Below, in pieces: positions 35,822 through 43,943 of a stretch of DNA of 44,075 bases. A model generated the notes under the pieces. It worked only from the letters and a program-made list of their open reading frames with translations. It had not been told where the DNA came from and ran no database searches. Both the position numbers and the translations under genes were made by a program. Within the stretch, counting starts at the first letter, position 1, and the number at the start of each line of letters is the position of its first letter. Origin of the DNA: Planctomycetes bacterium GWF2_41_51 (lineage in GTDB: Bacteria > Planctomycetota > Phycisphaerae > Sedimentisphaerales > UBA12454); contig MHXZ01000105.1 of assembly GCA_001825665.1 (NCBI GenBank), positions 1 through 44,075 of the forward strand, in the 5' to 3' direction.

Positions 35822-37399
35822 ATGCGAAAAATATATATTTTTTCGATAGTTTTACTTACAAATTTTCTCCATTCATCAGTATTGTCTCAGGTAAAACTTC
35901 CCAAAATTATTTCTGACAATATGGTTCTTCAGCAAAACTCTCAGGCAACCCTCTGGGGCTGGGCACAAGGCAAAGTTATTGTAAAACCCCAATGGACTAC
36001 TGAACAATTTTCCACTTTGGCCGATAAAGACGGAAACTGGTCGATAAAGTTTAACACCTGTTCTGCCGGCGGCCCTTACGATATTCAAATATCAGATTCC
36101 AATAGTAAAGTAATTCTTAAAGATGTGATGCTTGGAGAAGTTTGGCTCTGTTCCGGTCAATCCAATATGCAGTTCCCTGTTTTAAGGGATGAGAACGCGA
36201 AAACCGAAATTGCGTTGGCAAAATATCCGAACATCAGATTGTTCACTGTGGAACCAGATTATTCTACCGAACCAAAAACTGACTGCAACGGCATCTGGCA
36301 AAAATGTGATTCTAACTCCGTTAAAGAATTCAGTGCTGTTGGATATTTTTTTGGAAAAGAACTTTACGCAAATCTTAATGTGCCAATAGGATTGATTGAC
36401 AGCAGTTGGGGCGGTACTCCTGCCGAATCATGGGTGAAAAGTTCACTGCTTGAAAAAGATGAAGATTTCAGGCCTATTCTCGACAGGGATATTGTAATAC
36501 TCAATAATCAGGAAACTTACAAAAAACAATATGAAGATATGTTGAAGGAATGGCAGGCCAAAGTAGAAGAAGCAAAAAAACTTGAAAAAAAGGCACCTGC
36601 TAAACCATTTCCACCCGCCGGTATGAGGCCGCAAAACAGGGCCGGTCGTTTGTATAATGCCATGATACATCCTTTAATTCCTTTAACAATAAAAGGTGTT
36701 ATCTGGTATCAGGGCGAATCCAACGTTGACAGAGCCTATCAATACAGAAAATTATTTGCAGCATTGATAGAAAACTGGCGAAATGATTGGGGACTGGGAA
36801 ACTTCCCGTTTTATTTCGTCCAGCTTACTAATTTTTATGAACAAACCCCAGATAATCATCCGCCGTATTGGCCGACAAAAAATTTGCCGACTGAAAGCGA
36901 TTGGGCAGAACTAAGAGAAGCCCAATTTGATACATTAAAAATTCCCAATACAGGCATGATTGTTTCAATTGATTTAGGCGAACCTTATGACATCCATCCT
37001 AAAAACAAACATGATATCGGTAAAAGGCTCGCTCTATGGGCGATGGCACAAACATACGGTTTCACAAACGTTGTATATTCAGGCCCATTGTATAAAAATA
37101 TGAAAATTGAGGATGATAAAATCAGGATATACTATAACAACACAGGCAGCGGTCTTTCAGCCCACGGCGAATCTCTTCTTGGCTTTGCCATTGCCGGAAA
37201 CGATAAAAAATTTGTGTGGGCAAACTCCAAGATAGAAAATGATACGGTTGTAGTCTGGTCAGATAATGTTAAAAAACCTGTTGCAGTTCGATATGCATGG
37301 TCTAATTGGGCGTACTGCAATCTCTTCAATAAAGAAGGATTGCCGGCGTCACCATTTAGAACTGATAATTGGGAACAAATAACACAAAACAAGAGATAA
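35822..37399 (+). CDS. Sialate O-acetylesterase-type SGNH esterase, secreted
   Basis: A 525-residue protein: signal peptide (1-22), an N-terminal beta domain ('LPKIISDNMVLQQNSQATLWGWA'), then the SGNH catalytic domain with nucleophile S114 in 'GEVWLCSGQSNMQFP', 'GVIWYQGESNVDRAYQY', 'DWGLGNFPFYFVQL' and the Asp/His region 'DLGEPYDIHPKNKHDIGKRLALWA'. Members of this family (sialate O-acetylesterase, CE6-like) also deacetylate plant and algal polysaccharides, so the name does not prove a sialic acid substrate. It follows the transporter by 22 bases and precedes a second SGNH esterase by 9 bases. Confidence 0.9.
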   Translation: MRKIYIFSIVLLTNFLHSSVLSQVKLPKIISDNMVLQQNSQATLWGWAQGKVIVKPQWTTEQFSTLADKDGNWSIKFNTCSAGGPYDIQISDSNSKVILKDVMLGEVWLCSGQSNMQFPVLRDENAKTEIALAKYPNIRLFTVEPDYSTEPKTDCNGIWQKCDSNSVKEFSAVGYFFGKELYANLNVPIGLIDSSWGGTPAESWVKSSLLEKDEDFRPILDRDIVILNNQETYKKQYEDMLKEWQAKVEEAKKLEKKAPAKPFPPAGMRPQNRAGRLYNAMIHPLIPLTIKGVIWYQGESNVDRAYQYRKLFAALIENWRNDWGLGNFPFYFVQLTNFYEQTPDNHPPYWPTKNLPTESDWAELREAQFDTLKIPNTGMIVSIDLGEPYDIHPKNKHDIGKRLALWAMAQTYGFTNVVYSGPLYKNMKIEDDKIRIYYNNTGSGLSAHGESLLGFAIAGNDKKFVWANSKIENDTVVVWSDNVKKPVAVRYAWSNWAYCNLFNKEGLPASPFRTDNWEQITQNKR

Positions 37400-37408
37400 A
37401 TAAAAAGT

Positions 37409-38491
37409 ATGTCAGGATATAAACAACTACAAACTGTTTCCTTTTTCATAATGATTGCAACTTTACCTGCAATTGGTCTTGCCGATAGTCAATCAATGCG
37501 CAAGCTTTCGATTGAAGAAATAAAAAAATTTACTTGCGGTGCTTTTCAGGTAATTAAAAAAGATAAGAATATCGAATTTCAACGCTTCTGTCCCAAACTG
37601 CAAGATTATTTCAAAACAAACCCGACTTTCGACATAAGAGCAAAGTGCACAACCGGCATAGTTATCAGATTTGCCTCCGATACGTCATTTTTAAAAATCA
37701 AGGCAAAGATAGTGCCCAAATCACCGGCAACCGGGCAGATTGATATTCTATCTAACAACAAACCCATCACCTCACTGCATACAAATTTGAAAAATGGTTT
37801 GCTTGACGCGGTAGTTCCTATAACATCCGAAAATAACGAGATGAACATAATTGAAATTTATCTGCCTCACTATAGCGTATGCTATATAAATGAAATTTTT
37901 ATAGAAAAAAAATCAGGGTTATCCGCTGCCCCGCTTCAGGATATTTTGTTAGCATTTGGAGATTCAATCACTCAGGGAGGCGGAGCTTATGGACCATCCC
38001 AGACCGCTGTCAGCATTGCTGCAAGACAAAATAATCTATCCATCTGCAACTTCGGTGTAGGCGGTTATTTTTTTGATGCCAACTCTCTTATTTGCGAACA
38101 AGCAATTGAACCTCGATATATTATCGTCGCATTCGGCACAAACGACTGGTCTTTGGGGAAAAGTCCCAATAACGCACGAGACTATCTCAATAAATTACGC
38201 GCCATCTTTCCGCATACAAAAATTATTATCCTTGAACCTCTTTTCCGTTTTCGACCGGATACCGATGGTGCAAATAATGCTGTTAATAAAAATAAAATTA
38301 CCCTTTCCGAATATCGCGCCCAATTAGCTCAATTAGTTAGTGAATTTGACAACATGATTTGTGTACCCCCCTCACGATTGTTAAAATTTGATAAGGATTT
38401 GCTCTCCGATGGAGTTCACCCAACCGGGGAGGGGTACATTCAGTTTGGCACAAATATTGGGCAAATATTAAAAACAATCTTTGACGAATAG
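37409..38491 (+). CDS. SGNH/GDSL hydrolase with N-terminal beta domain
   Basis: A 360-residue secreted esterase: signal peptide (about 1-25), an N-terminal beta-rich domain (about 40-168) like those in planctomycete and Bacteroidota SGNH esterases, and a GDSL-type domain with S186 in 'AFGDSITQGGG', 'VAFGTNDWSLG' (block III Asn) and D334-GV-H337 ('SDGVHPTGEGY'). It probably removes an acyl group such as acetate from a polysaccharide. The order after the sialate-type esterase suggests that the two act on different positions of the same glycan. Confidence 0.85.
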   Translation: MSGYKQLQTVSFFIMIATLPAIGLADSQSMRKLSIEEIKKFTCGAFQVIKKDKNIEFQRFCPKLQDYFKTNPTFDIRAKCTTGIVIRFASDTSFLKIKAKIVPKSPATGQIDILSNNKPITSLHTNLKNGLLDAVVPITSENNEMNIIEIYLPHYSVCYINEIFIEKKSGLSAAPLQDILLAFGDSITQGGGAYGPSQTAVSIAARQNNLSICNFGVGGYFFDANSLICEQAIEPRYIIVAFGTNDWSLGKSPNNARDYLNKLRAIFPHTKIIILEPLFRFRPDTDGANNAVNKNKITLSEYRAQLAQLVSEFDNMICVPPSRLLKFDKDLLSDGVHPTGEGYIQFGTNIGQILKTIFDE

Positions 38492-38516
38492 TGATTTAAG
38501 AAGGACATAAATTTAA

Positions 38517-39509
38517 ATGAAGCAGATAATTTTAGTTACCGAAAAAGAATATTATAAAGCTGAAGATATTTTTAAATCCAACCAGGATTTTGAATGTAAG
38601 CCTGTAAATTTAGATGAAACAATAATTGCAAATACTGCAAAGCAAACTTCTGCGTTTGGCGTCATATTGGGCGTCGATGTTTATAAAAATCAGCTTTATA
38701 ATTCTTTGCCCCTGGGAGGTATTATCGCCCGTTTTGGTGTGGGACACGATGGCGTGGACAAGCAAAAAGCAACTGAAAACGGCATCATTACAACCAACAC
38801 CCCCGGCGTACTCGACGATTCAGTTGCAGAGCATGCAATTTTGCTGATGGGAGCCTTTGCCAGAAATTTCTGCCGACACGACAGAGATATGAAAAATTCT
38901 AATTGGCAGCCTTCAATAGGAAATGAATTAAAGGGCAAAACTCTTTTAATTTGGGGTTGTGGCCCCATTGGCAGGAAAACAGCCAAAATTGCCTCACTTG
39001 GCTTTGGAATGAATGTTATCGGCTACGACATCGCCCAATGCAATGAGGAACAGTTAAAAAAGGATTTTGGCTTTAGCAAATTCGTTTCAAATCTTGACGA
39101 AGCCGCTGCCGTCGCTGATTACATAAGCATCCATATTCCATCAATACCCGCCACAAGGTATGTAGTCAATGAGAAGTTTCTTTCAAAGCTCAAATCAACC
39201 TGCGTTATAATTAATACCGCACGCGGCCCAATCATAGACGAAGCAGCGATTTATGATGCATTAAAAGCCCGCAGGCTGGCAGGTGCCGCACTGGATGTAT
39301 TTGAAAACGAACCCTTCATACCTGTAAATCATGACAAAGATTTGCGAACGCTCGAAAACGTTATATTAACTCCTCACATTGGCAGCAGTACCGTTGAGGC
39401 CTGCCGAAGAATGGCTCAAAGCTGCTTAAAAAACATTAGAGCCGCGTATGAAAAACGATATAATGAACTCGATATACTTAATCCCGTGGTTTTAGATAAA
39501 CTCCGATAA
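38517..39509 (+). CDS. D-2-hydroxyacid dehydrogenase (SerA-like)
   Basis: A 330-residue NAD(P)-dependent enzyme of the D-isomer 2-hydroxyacid dehydrogenase family. Rossmann motif G147-C-G-P-I-G152, catalytic R236 in 'INTARGPIIDE', the Glu of 'AALDVFENEPF', and H287 in 'LTPHIGSST'. It interconverts a 2-keto acid and a D-2-hydroxy acid. In this locus it could reduce or oxidise an intermediate of sugar-acid breakdown next to the aldolase. It lacks the ACT domain of many phosphoglycerate dehydrogenases, so serine synthesis is less likely. The next gene starts 11 bases later. Confidence 0.85.
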   Translation: MKQIILVTEKEYYKAEDIFKSNQDFECKPVNLDETIIANTAKQTSAFGVILGVDVYKNQLYNSLPLGGIIARFGVGHDGVDKQKATENGIITTNTPGVLDDSVAEHAILLMGAFARNFCRHDRDMKNSNWQPSIGNELKGKTLLIWGCGPIGRKTAKIASLGFGMNVIGYDIAQCNEEQLKKDFGFSKFVSNLDEAAAVADYISIHIPSIPATRYVVNEKFLSKLKSTCVIINTARGPIIDEAAIYDALKARRLAGAALDVFENEPFIPVNHDKDLRTLENVILTPHIGSSTVEACRRMAQSCLKNIRAAYEKRYNELDILNPVVLDKLR

Positions 39510-39520
39510 GGAATTAAACG

Positions 39521-40273
39521 ATGAAAAATAAATTTCGCAAGGCATTATTGGAAAAAAAACTTACACTTGGAGCATGGATGCAGATAGGCCATCCCGCAAT
39601 AGCAGAAATATTTGCCGGAAATGGTTTTGACTGGATATGTGTCGATCTTGAACATGGCGCTATTGATATCGAGACTATGACAAATATTTTCAGAACCATA
39701 GATGCTTTTGATTGTGTACCAATTGCCAGACTTCCTTTGAATGACCCGATTTGGATTCATAGAACCCTCGATGCCGGAGCAAAAGGCTTAATTATTCCAA
39801 TGGTCAATAATGCCCCCGAAGCAGAAGCCGCTATAAAACAAGCCAAGTATCCCCCCTTCGGCGTTCGCGGGTACGGTTACAGCAGAGCAAATTTGCATGG
39901 CATAAATTTTGAAGAATATATTAAAACAGCAAATGATGAGATTGCGATGGTAATGCAAATCGAGCACAAAGATGCTATAGCCAATCTTGATGATATTGTT
40001 AAAGTTGATGGAGTCGATGGCTTGTTTATTGGCCCGCTTGACCTGAGCGGTTCTATGGGTATTACCGGCCAAATGAATCATCCTGATATGATTTCATCGC
40101 TGGACAAATATCGAAAAATCGCTTCAAATGCCGGCAAAGCTTTTGGCATGCACATAGTCCGTCCAAACAAGGAGAACGTTAAAACCACCATAGAACAGGG
40201 TTATACAATGATAGCATTGGGACTTGATAATGTATTTATCGATGAAATGTCAAAAAATGTGCTAAACGCTTGA
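39521..40273 (+). CDS. HpcH/HpaI-type 2-keto-3-deoxy acid aldolase
   Basis: A 250-residue class II aldolase of the HpcH/HpaI family, which includes 2-keto-3-deoxy-L-rhamnonate aldolase. Landmarks: 'GAWMQIGHPAIAEIFAGNGFDWICVDLEHGAID' with E44-H45, 'IPIARLP'-type 'VPIARLPLND', 'GVRGYGYSRANLHG', and 'VMQIEHKDAIANLDDIVKVDGVDGLFIGPLDLSGSMG' with metal-binding Glu and Asp. It would cleave a 2-keto-3-deoxy acid to pyruvate plus an aldehyde (lactaldehyde if the sugar is L-rhamnose or L-fucose). Last gene of the plus-strand cluster; its stop codon lies inside the right inner inverted repeat. Confidence 0.85.
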   Translation: MKNKFRKALLEKKLTLGAWMQIGHPAIAEIFAGNGFDWICVDLEHGAIDIETMTNIFRTIDAFDCVPIARLPLNDPIWIHRTLDAGAKGLIIPMVNNAPEAEAAIKQAKYPPFGVRGYGYSRANLHGINFEEYIKTANDEIAMVMQIEHKDAIANLDDIVKVDGVDGLFIGPLDLSGSMGITGQMNHPDMISSLDKYRKIASNAGKAFGMHIVRPNKENVKTTIEQGYTMIALGLDNVFIDEMSKNVLNA

Positions 40274-40323
40274 TTTTTACTGTGTAAAAATCACTCCCGA
40301 TTTATCAGCGATTTTATTCCTTG
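40272..40323 (-). repeat. Inner 52-bp inverted repeat, right copy
   Basis: Reverse complement of 4840-4891 with one difference in 52 bases. Contains the perfect 9-bp hairpin GATTTTTAC/GTAAAAATC at 40272-40292, which overlaps the aldolase stop codon (TGA at 40271-40273). The hairpin lacks a following T-run, so it is not a standard terminator. Confidence 0.9.
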
Positions 40324-40382
40324 CAATAAAATCAAGTTTGAAGAAATCTTACCGGGGTCATCCCCGCAATCTTTTCGGTTAG

Positions 40383-40430
40383 CCCCGTCATCTTAGATTT
40401 GCCGATAGGCAAAGCTGATGACGGGGTTTT
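40383..40430 (+). terminator. Strong hairpin terminator of the sugar cluster
   Basis: Outer stem CCCCGTCATC (40383-40392) with GATGACGGGG (40417-40426), an inner near-perfect stem (AGATTTGCC / GGCAAAGCT) and a following TTTTGTTTT. The whole 44-base hairpin lies about 110 bases after the aldolase stop. Confidence 0.8.
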
Positions 40431-40479
40431 GTTTTACCGCCCAAATCTTTCGGGTAATTAAATCAGAAAACGGTTGAAA

Positions 40480-40500
40480 CCCCTTGTGGGGGAATTTTTT
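40480..40500 (+). terminator. Short back-up terminator
   Basis: CCCC-TTGT-GGGG hairpin (40480-40491) followed by GAATTTTTT. On the opposite strand the arms are followed by TTT only, so it works mainly rightward. Confidence 0.5.
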
Positions 40501-40540
40501 ATTGCGAGGTCGCAAGCCATATCAGGGCTTGCCCCAAAAG

Positions 40541-42241
40541 TTATTTAACTTTGAATAATTTATCTTTTTCAGATAAAGACAGTATCTCATATTGCTTAAT
40601 ATCAATATCTTTAGGTAATTTGTCTCTTAAAACCGGAACCACATACTGGCAATTGACACCATTTACAATTTCAGTCAAAAGACTAGATATTTGATTGTCA
40701 TGAACATTTTCGATTTGATCGTGTAAAATAAAATGCAAGCATTTAATGCTCAATGAATCTGCAAATTGAATATATGCCAAATCAAAAGCAGCTATTTGTC
40801 CCTTTTTTTTGCCCGTTCCTAAATTTCCGCTTATACTACTTATGTTTAATTCGTAGCCTTTTTCGTTTCTGTCCGCACTTACGACAAACCTTTCTCCATA
40901 TAAACGAAATGATATATCTGAGAAATACTTATTAAACTCGGCAACTCTCTGTTGAATTAAATCATCTTTGGACAAAATACCTTTATTTATCTCTTCAATT
41001 TGATCTCCTATGGCTTTCAGTTTATTTTGAGATTCTTCTATAAGTCTTTTTTGCTCTTCTAATTTACCTTTTTTTTCAAACGCTTCATTTAGTTCCAATA
41101 TTATTTGTTGCATTTCTTCTATTGCGCCAGATTTCTTAAGACTATCAGTTAGATTTTTTTCCTGCAATAAAAGTGCACTCATTTCCCTTTTTACACTAAT
41201 TAATTCGGCTTCAAGTTCTGGCAATTCTCGACTGATATATTTAATTTTTTCAGCGATCATTCGATTATGAAAATTCAATGTATCTTCAAATGTTTTTTGA
41301 ATTTGAGGAATTAAAACTTTAGCCTCTTCATACAGGTTCTTAATTTGTTTTGTATCTATTTGAGACAATTCTTTTTCTAAGTTAATTTTGCTGTCGTTAA
41401 TTAACTCTTTTCTCATTTCTAGTCTGCTGTATTCAGTCGATAGTTTGTTAACTTTCAATTTAATCAGATTCAATTTTGTAAGGTCAACTTCGTATTTTTC
41501 ATTAACATTAAAGCTATTTCGTTTCTTTTCTAATTCTTTTATATTCCTATCGATAATAAGGAGTGATTGGTTTATAAGAGACAGTGAGCTTTCTTCTTTT
41601 AATCTGTTTTCAAATTTTTGTTCTAATGCTTGTTCTTGCAATAACTTTTGCTTTCTAGCATTAGTATCTAATTCAATCCCCAACCAAAACAAATATAAAG
41701 CTTCATATTCATCCTGTCGTGTACACAAATGAAGAACTTTTACAGTATTAACAAGTTTACTTTTTTCGTCCCTTACATTTTTTGCAATAATTTGCCTGAA
41801 CTTTGGTTTTTCTGCATCTGAATTAAATATCAACTTTTTCAATCTCTGCGAAAATGTATCATCATTGTAACTTTCGTTATTAATTTCTTGAATTTTCTTT
41901 GAGTATTGAAGGAAGTTTCTTTTTATTACAATCTCACTCGAATTTGCATCTTCTAAATCTTCCTTTAAGATGAGAGTAATAATTACGTTGTTATTTTTTA
42001 AAAATTGTTCGATCTGAGTATTACTTTTATTTTTGAATTCTGGATCCTGATAAATATTTCTGCCATCGCTTCCAAGACAAAAGTCAATAAGTCTTAATAC
42101 CGTTGTTTTGCCAACATTATTACCTGACTCCTTTTTGTCTTGTGTTATAGATTCGTCAACTATAAGATTTATACCTTTGTGAAAAGGTAAATCTCTTATT
42201 AGTAACCCATTGTTTTCTATTTTAAGTGTTTTTAAAAACAT
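40541..42241 (-). CDS. ABC-3C system ATPase (DUF2326 family)
   Basis: A 566-residue SMC-like ABC ATPase. Walker A 'GNNVGKTT' (40-47) lies in an N-terminal half-domain, followed by about 300 residues of coiled coil (roughly 180-430) and a C-terminal half with DUF2326 character ('ISSISGNLGTGKKKGQIAAFDLAYIQFADSLSIKCLHFILHDQIENVHDNQISSLLTEIVNG'). H507-D508 stands at the Walker B-like position. DUF2326 ATPases form the first component of ABC-three-component conflict systems, thought to sense foreign or damaged DNA and activate an effector. Its start overlaps the small middle-component gene by 10 bases, so the three genes are one operon. Confident family call; defence role inferred from the family. 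Confidence 0.85.
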   Translation of the reverse strand: MFLKTLKIENNGLLIRDLPFHKGINLIVDESITQDKKESGNNVGKTTVLRLIDFCLGSDGRNIYQDPEFKNKSNTQIEQFLKNNNVIITLILKEDLEDANSSEIVIKRNFLQYSKKIQEINNESYNDDTFSQRLKKLIFNSDAEKPKFRQIIAKNVRDEKSKLVNTVKVLHLCTRQDEYEALYLFWLGIELDTNARKQKLLQEQALEQKFENRLKEESSLSLINQSLLIIDRNIKELEKKRNSFNVNEKYEVDLTKLNLIKLKVNKLSTEYSRLEMRKELINDSKINLEKELSQIDTKQIKNLYEEAKVLIPQIQKTFEDTLNFHNRMIAEKIKYISRELPELEAELISVKREMSALLLQEKNLTDSLKKSGAIEEMQQIILELNEAFEKKGKLEEQKRLIEESQNKLKAIGDQIEEINKGILSKDDLIQQRVAEFNKYFSDISFRLYGERFVVSADRNEKGYELNISSISGNLGTGKKKGQIAAFDLAYIQFADSLSIKCLHFILHDQIENVHDNQISSLLTEIVNGVNCQYVVPVLRDKLPKDIDIKQYEILSLSEKDKLFKVK

Positions 42242-42462
42242 TTCTTGATTTGACCATTATTATCGTTTATTGCACCTATTAGAAACAACCAATCCATTGT
42301 CAAAGCAAATAAGTTCATGGATATTTTTTCATAGTTATTTATTTTTTGAAAAATATCAAAAAAATCGAAATCTTTTTTTGGTGAGTTTCTCATTATATCT
42401 ATTGCTAGGCTACCTATATAGTATAATTTTCTTTCTGGTCTTGTATCCCTGCTAACTATCAT
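42232..42462 (-). CDS. ABC-3C middle component, small
   Basis: A 76-residue helical protein ('RKLYYIGSLAIDIMRNSPKKDFDFFDIFQKINNYEKISMNLFALTMDWLFLIGAI'). Its size, position and 'LxxDWLFLIGxI' end fit the middle component that links the ABC ATPase to the effector in ABC-3C systems (MC6/MC7-like); the subfamily is uncertain. Its ATG overlaps the TGA of the HNH gene (ATGA), and its end overlaps the ATPase start, a translationally coupled arrangement. Confidence 0.7.
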   Translation of the reverse strand: MIVSRDTRPERKLYYIGSLAIDIMRNSPKKDFDFFDIFQKINNYEKISMNLFALTMDWLFLIGAINDNNGQIKKCF

Positions 42463-43277
42463 TGCTTTTTAGGCTCCTCTAATATTTTGCATCGCATGAA
42501 AGCATCAACCATAATAACTGAAATACCAAAAGTAATATCTTCATAATATCTGCCGCCGTTATTATTGACCAATTTCAAAAGCGTGTTTTCAATGTCTTCA
42601 ATGATATTGTCTGCATTTTCGCGAATTATTTCAATTGGCTTTGATGAATCACCAACATAATTGCCTTTTATTTTCAAATATATTTTTTTAATGTTTCTTA
42701 AAAGTTTTTCTTTTTTAAATGAACCTTGCTTTTCCATTTCATCATATAAAGAATTCACTTTGTCATAAAAAACCATATATTCGTCAATTAAGGCTTTATT
42801 CCTTTTAATTGAATTGTAAGTTATTTTTTGTTCTATGCCAAACACTTTTATATTTTCTACATCTTTATCGCTGACCTCTTCAAAATCAATATTGGCTATT
42901 GCATTAATTGCAATGTTTAAAAGAGATGGATTCGAGTTAAATTTAGAATACAAGCTGCTTTCATGATTTCGTTTCCATTCTTTTAATAATTCAACCGGGT
43001 ATTGTGCCTCATTGGTCTTATTATCTATGATGCAATGGCATTCATCACAAAATAAAATTAGATTGTTAAAATGCCTTCTTTCGTTATCTGTCATATTAGG
43101 ATTATATCTTGCCCCATTTTTGTTTGCTGCTTCAATGTGGCAGATTTTACTGATAATAGTTTCTCCATCCCTTGCTATTAATTTTTTTTCGCAACCCGGG
43201 AATGCACATGTATTTCCTGAAAGGCCATATAACTTTTTGAGAGTAGTATCAGTGTAATCTCTTGCATTAGGTGACAT
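42459..43277 (-). CDS. HNH nuclease effector of ABC-3C system
   Basis: A 272-residue protein. The N-terminal HNH endonuclease domain (about 15-105) has the metal-binding pairs C24-x4-C29 and C77-x2-C80, with H47 in 'KICHIEAAN', the Asn of 'HFNNLILFCDECH' and H81. A helical C-terminal part (about 110-272) corresponds to the ABC-3C effector's C-terminal domain. The nuclease would cut DNA when released or activated by the ABC ATPase. The start at ATG 43277 is preferred over an in-frame TTG at 43280, with AGGGA upstream. First gene of the operon; the two downstream genes overlap end to end. Confidence 0.85.
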   Translation of the reverse strand: MSPNARDYTDTTLKKLYGLSGNTCAFPGCEKKLIARDGETIISKICHIEAANKNGARYNPNMTDNERRHFNNLILFCDECHCIIDNKTNEAQYPVELLKEWKRNHESSLYSKFNSNPSLLNIAINAIANIDFEEVSDKDVENIKVFGIEQKITYNSIKRNKALIDEYMVFYDKVNSLYDEMEKQGSFKKEKLLRNIKKIYLKIKGNYVGDSSKPIEIIRENADNIIEDIENTLLKLVNNNGGRYYEDITFGISVIMVDAFMRCKILEEPKKQ

Positions 43278-43797
43278 CAAAATATCCCTACAACGGTTTC
43301 AAGCTTATGAGCAACCACAATCATCCATAAAATCAAAATGCCAAAAATTATTTCTGTTCCATCTCCTATGTTGTCTTCAGCGGTGATTCTTTTTTTACTT
43401 TCTCCATTCTACCTCCTAAATCAGATTATTCAACCCAAAATAACATTTTTTTGTCCGCTTCTCCATTTTTCAATTAAATATATTTTAGTGTCTTTGTGCC
43501 GACGCCTGCCCTGTAGAATTGACTCGTCAATCGTATCGGTGTGGCTAAGTTTCCTTTTTTCCTGTAGCAAAGCGAAAATCTCGCCGCCGTTTTCCTTACT
43601 TCCTGATATTTATCCGCCATCCGGCGGCAATTTCGTTACCTAAAAACCTAACCCAAACGAGCTGCCTTTTAATCCCCGTACGGGGACACCGCAACCGTAT
43701 TACGTCTGTTTATATTATCACCAAACTTCATTTTTACAAACTTTAATTAACCGTCATTTTACATCTTCTAATCCTTTAAACCAGCGAAAGAAGTTTA

Positions 43798-43840
43798 CCC
43801 CGTAGATGCGCAAGTTGTTCATTCAGCCATCGTATCGGGG
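43798..43840. repeat. CCCCG/CGGGG hairpin element, right flank
   Basis: CCCCGTAGATGCG...CCATCGTATCGGGG; reversed it reads CCCCGATACGATGGCTGA...CATCTACGGGG, parallel to CCCCGATGAGATAGCTGA...CATCTCACGGGG at 1861-1895. Same relative orientation reversal as the outer repeat. Confidence 0.5.
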
Positions 43841-43858
43841 CGATAAAAAAATCTCATG

Positions 43859-43943
43859 CGCAATCTGCGTCAAAAATCACCAGATTGCGTCAATAGCAGC
43901 CTATTAAAGACCCCAAATCTCTATAGAAAACGCTTCATTTTGA
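43859..43943 (-). repeat. Outer 85-bp inverted repeat, right copy
   Basis: Reverse complement of 1566-1650 at 80 of 85 positions without gaps. The hairpin arms GCAATCTG and CAGATTGC are conserved. It lies downstream of all coding sequence, near the window end. Confidence 0.9.

Larger units (their letters stand above)
40274..40540. other. Intergenic region between sugar cluster and ABC-3C system
   Basis: No gene. Besides the inner repeat it holds an AAGAAATCTTAC word shared with the left inner-repeat region, two hairpin terminators reading rightward (40383-40430 and 40480-40500), and a GCAAGCC...GGCTTGC hairpin (40512-40532) just past the stop of the ABC-type ATPase gene that could end the minus-strand operon. 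Confidence 0.7.

Noticed and set aside
28421-37399. Sialic acid utilisation locus (two sialidase-fold genes plus a sialate O-acetylesterase-type gene)
   Set aside because: No N-acetylneuraminate lyase, epimerase, kinase or sialic acid transporter is present, the propellers seem to lack export signals, and a rhamnose mutarotase with a KDR-type aldolase points to deoxy sugars.
43338-43643. A 101-residue open frame in the right spacer
   Set aside because: It runs through a repeat element, lacks a ribosome site and has low-complexity hydrophobic/serine content typical of translated spacer.
1566-43943. Outer and inner inverted repeats as ends of a classical transposon
   Set aside because: No transposase or integrase lies next to either pair other than the self-contained IS481 element, and no target duplications could be seen.
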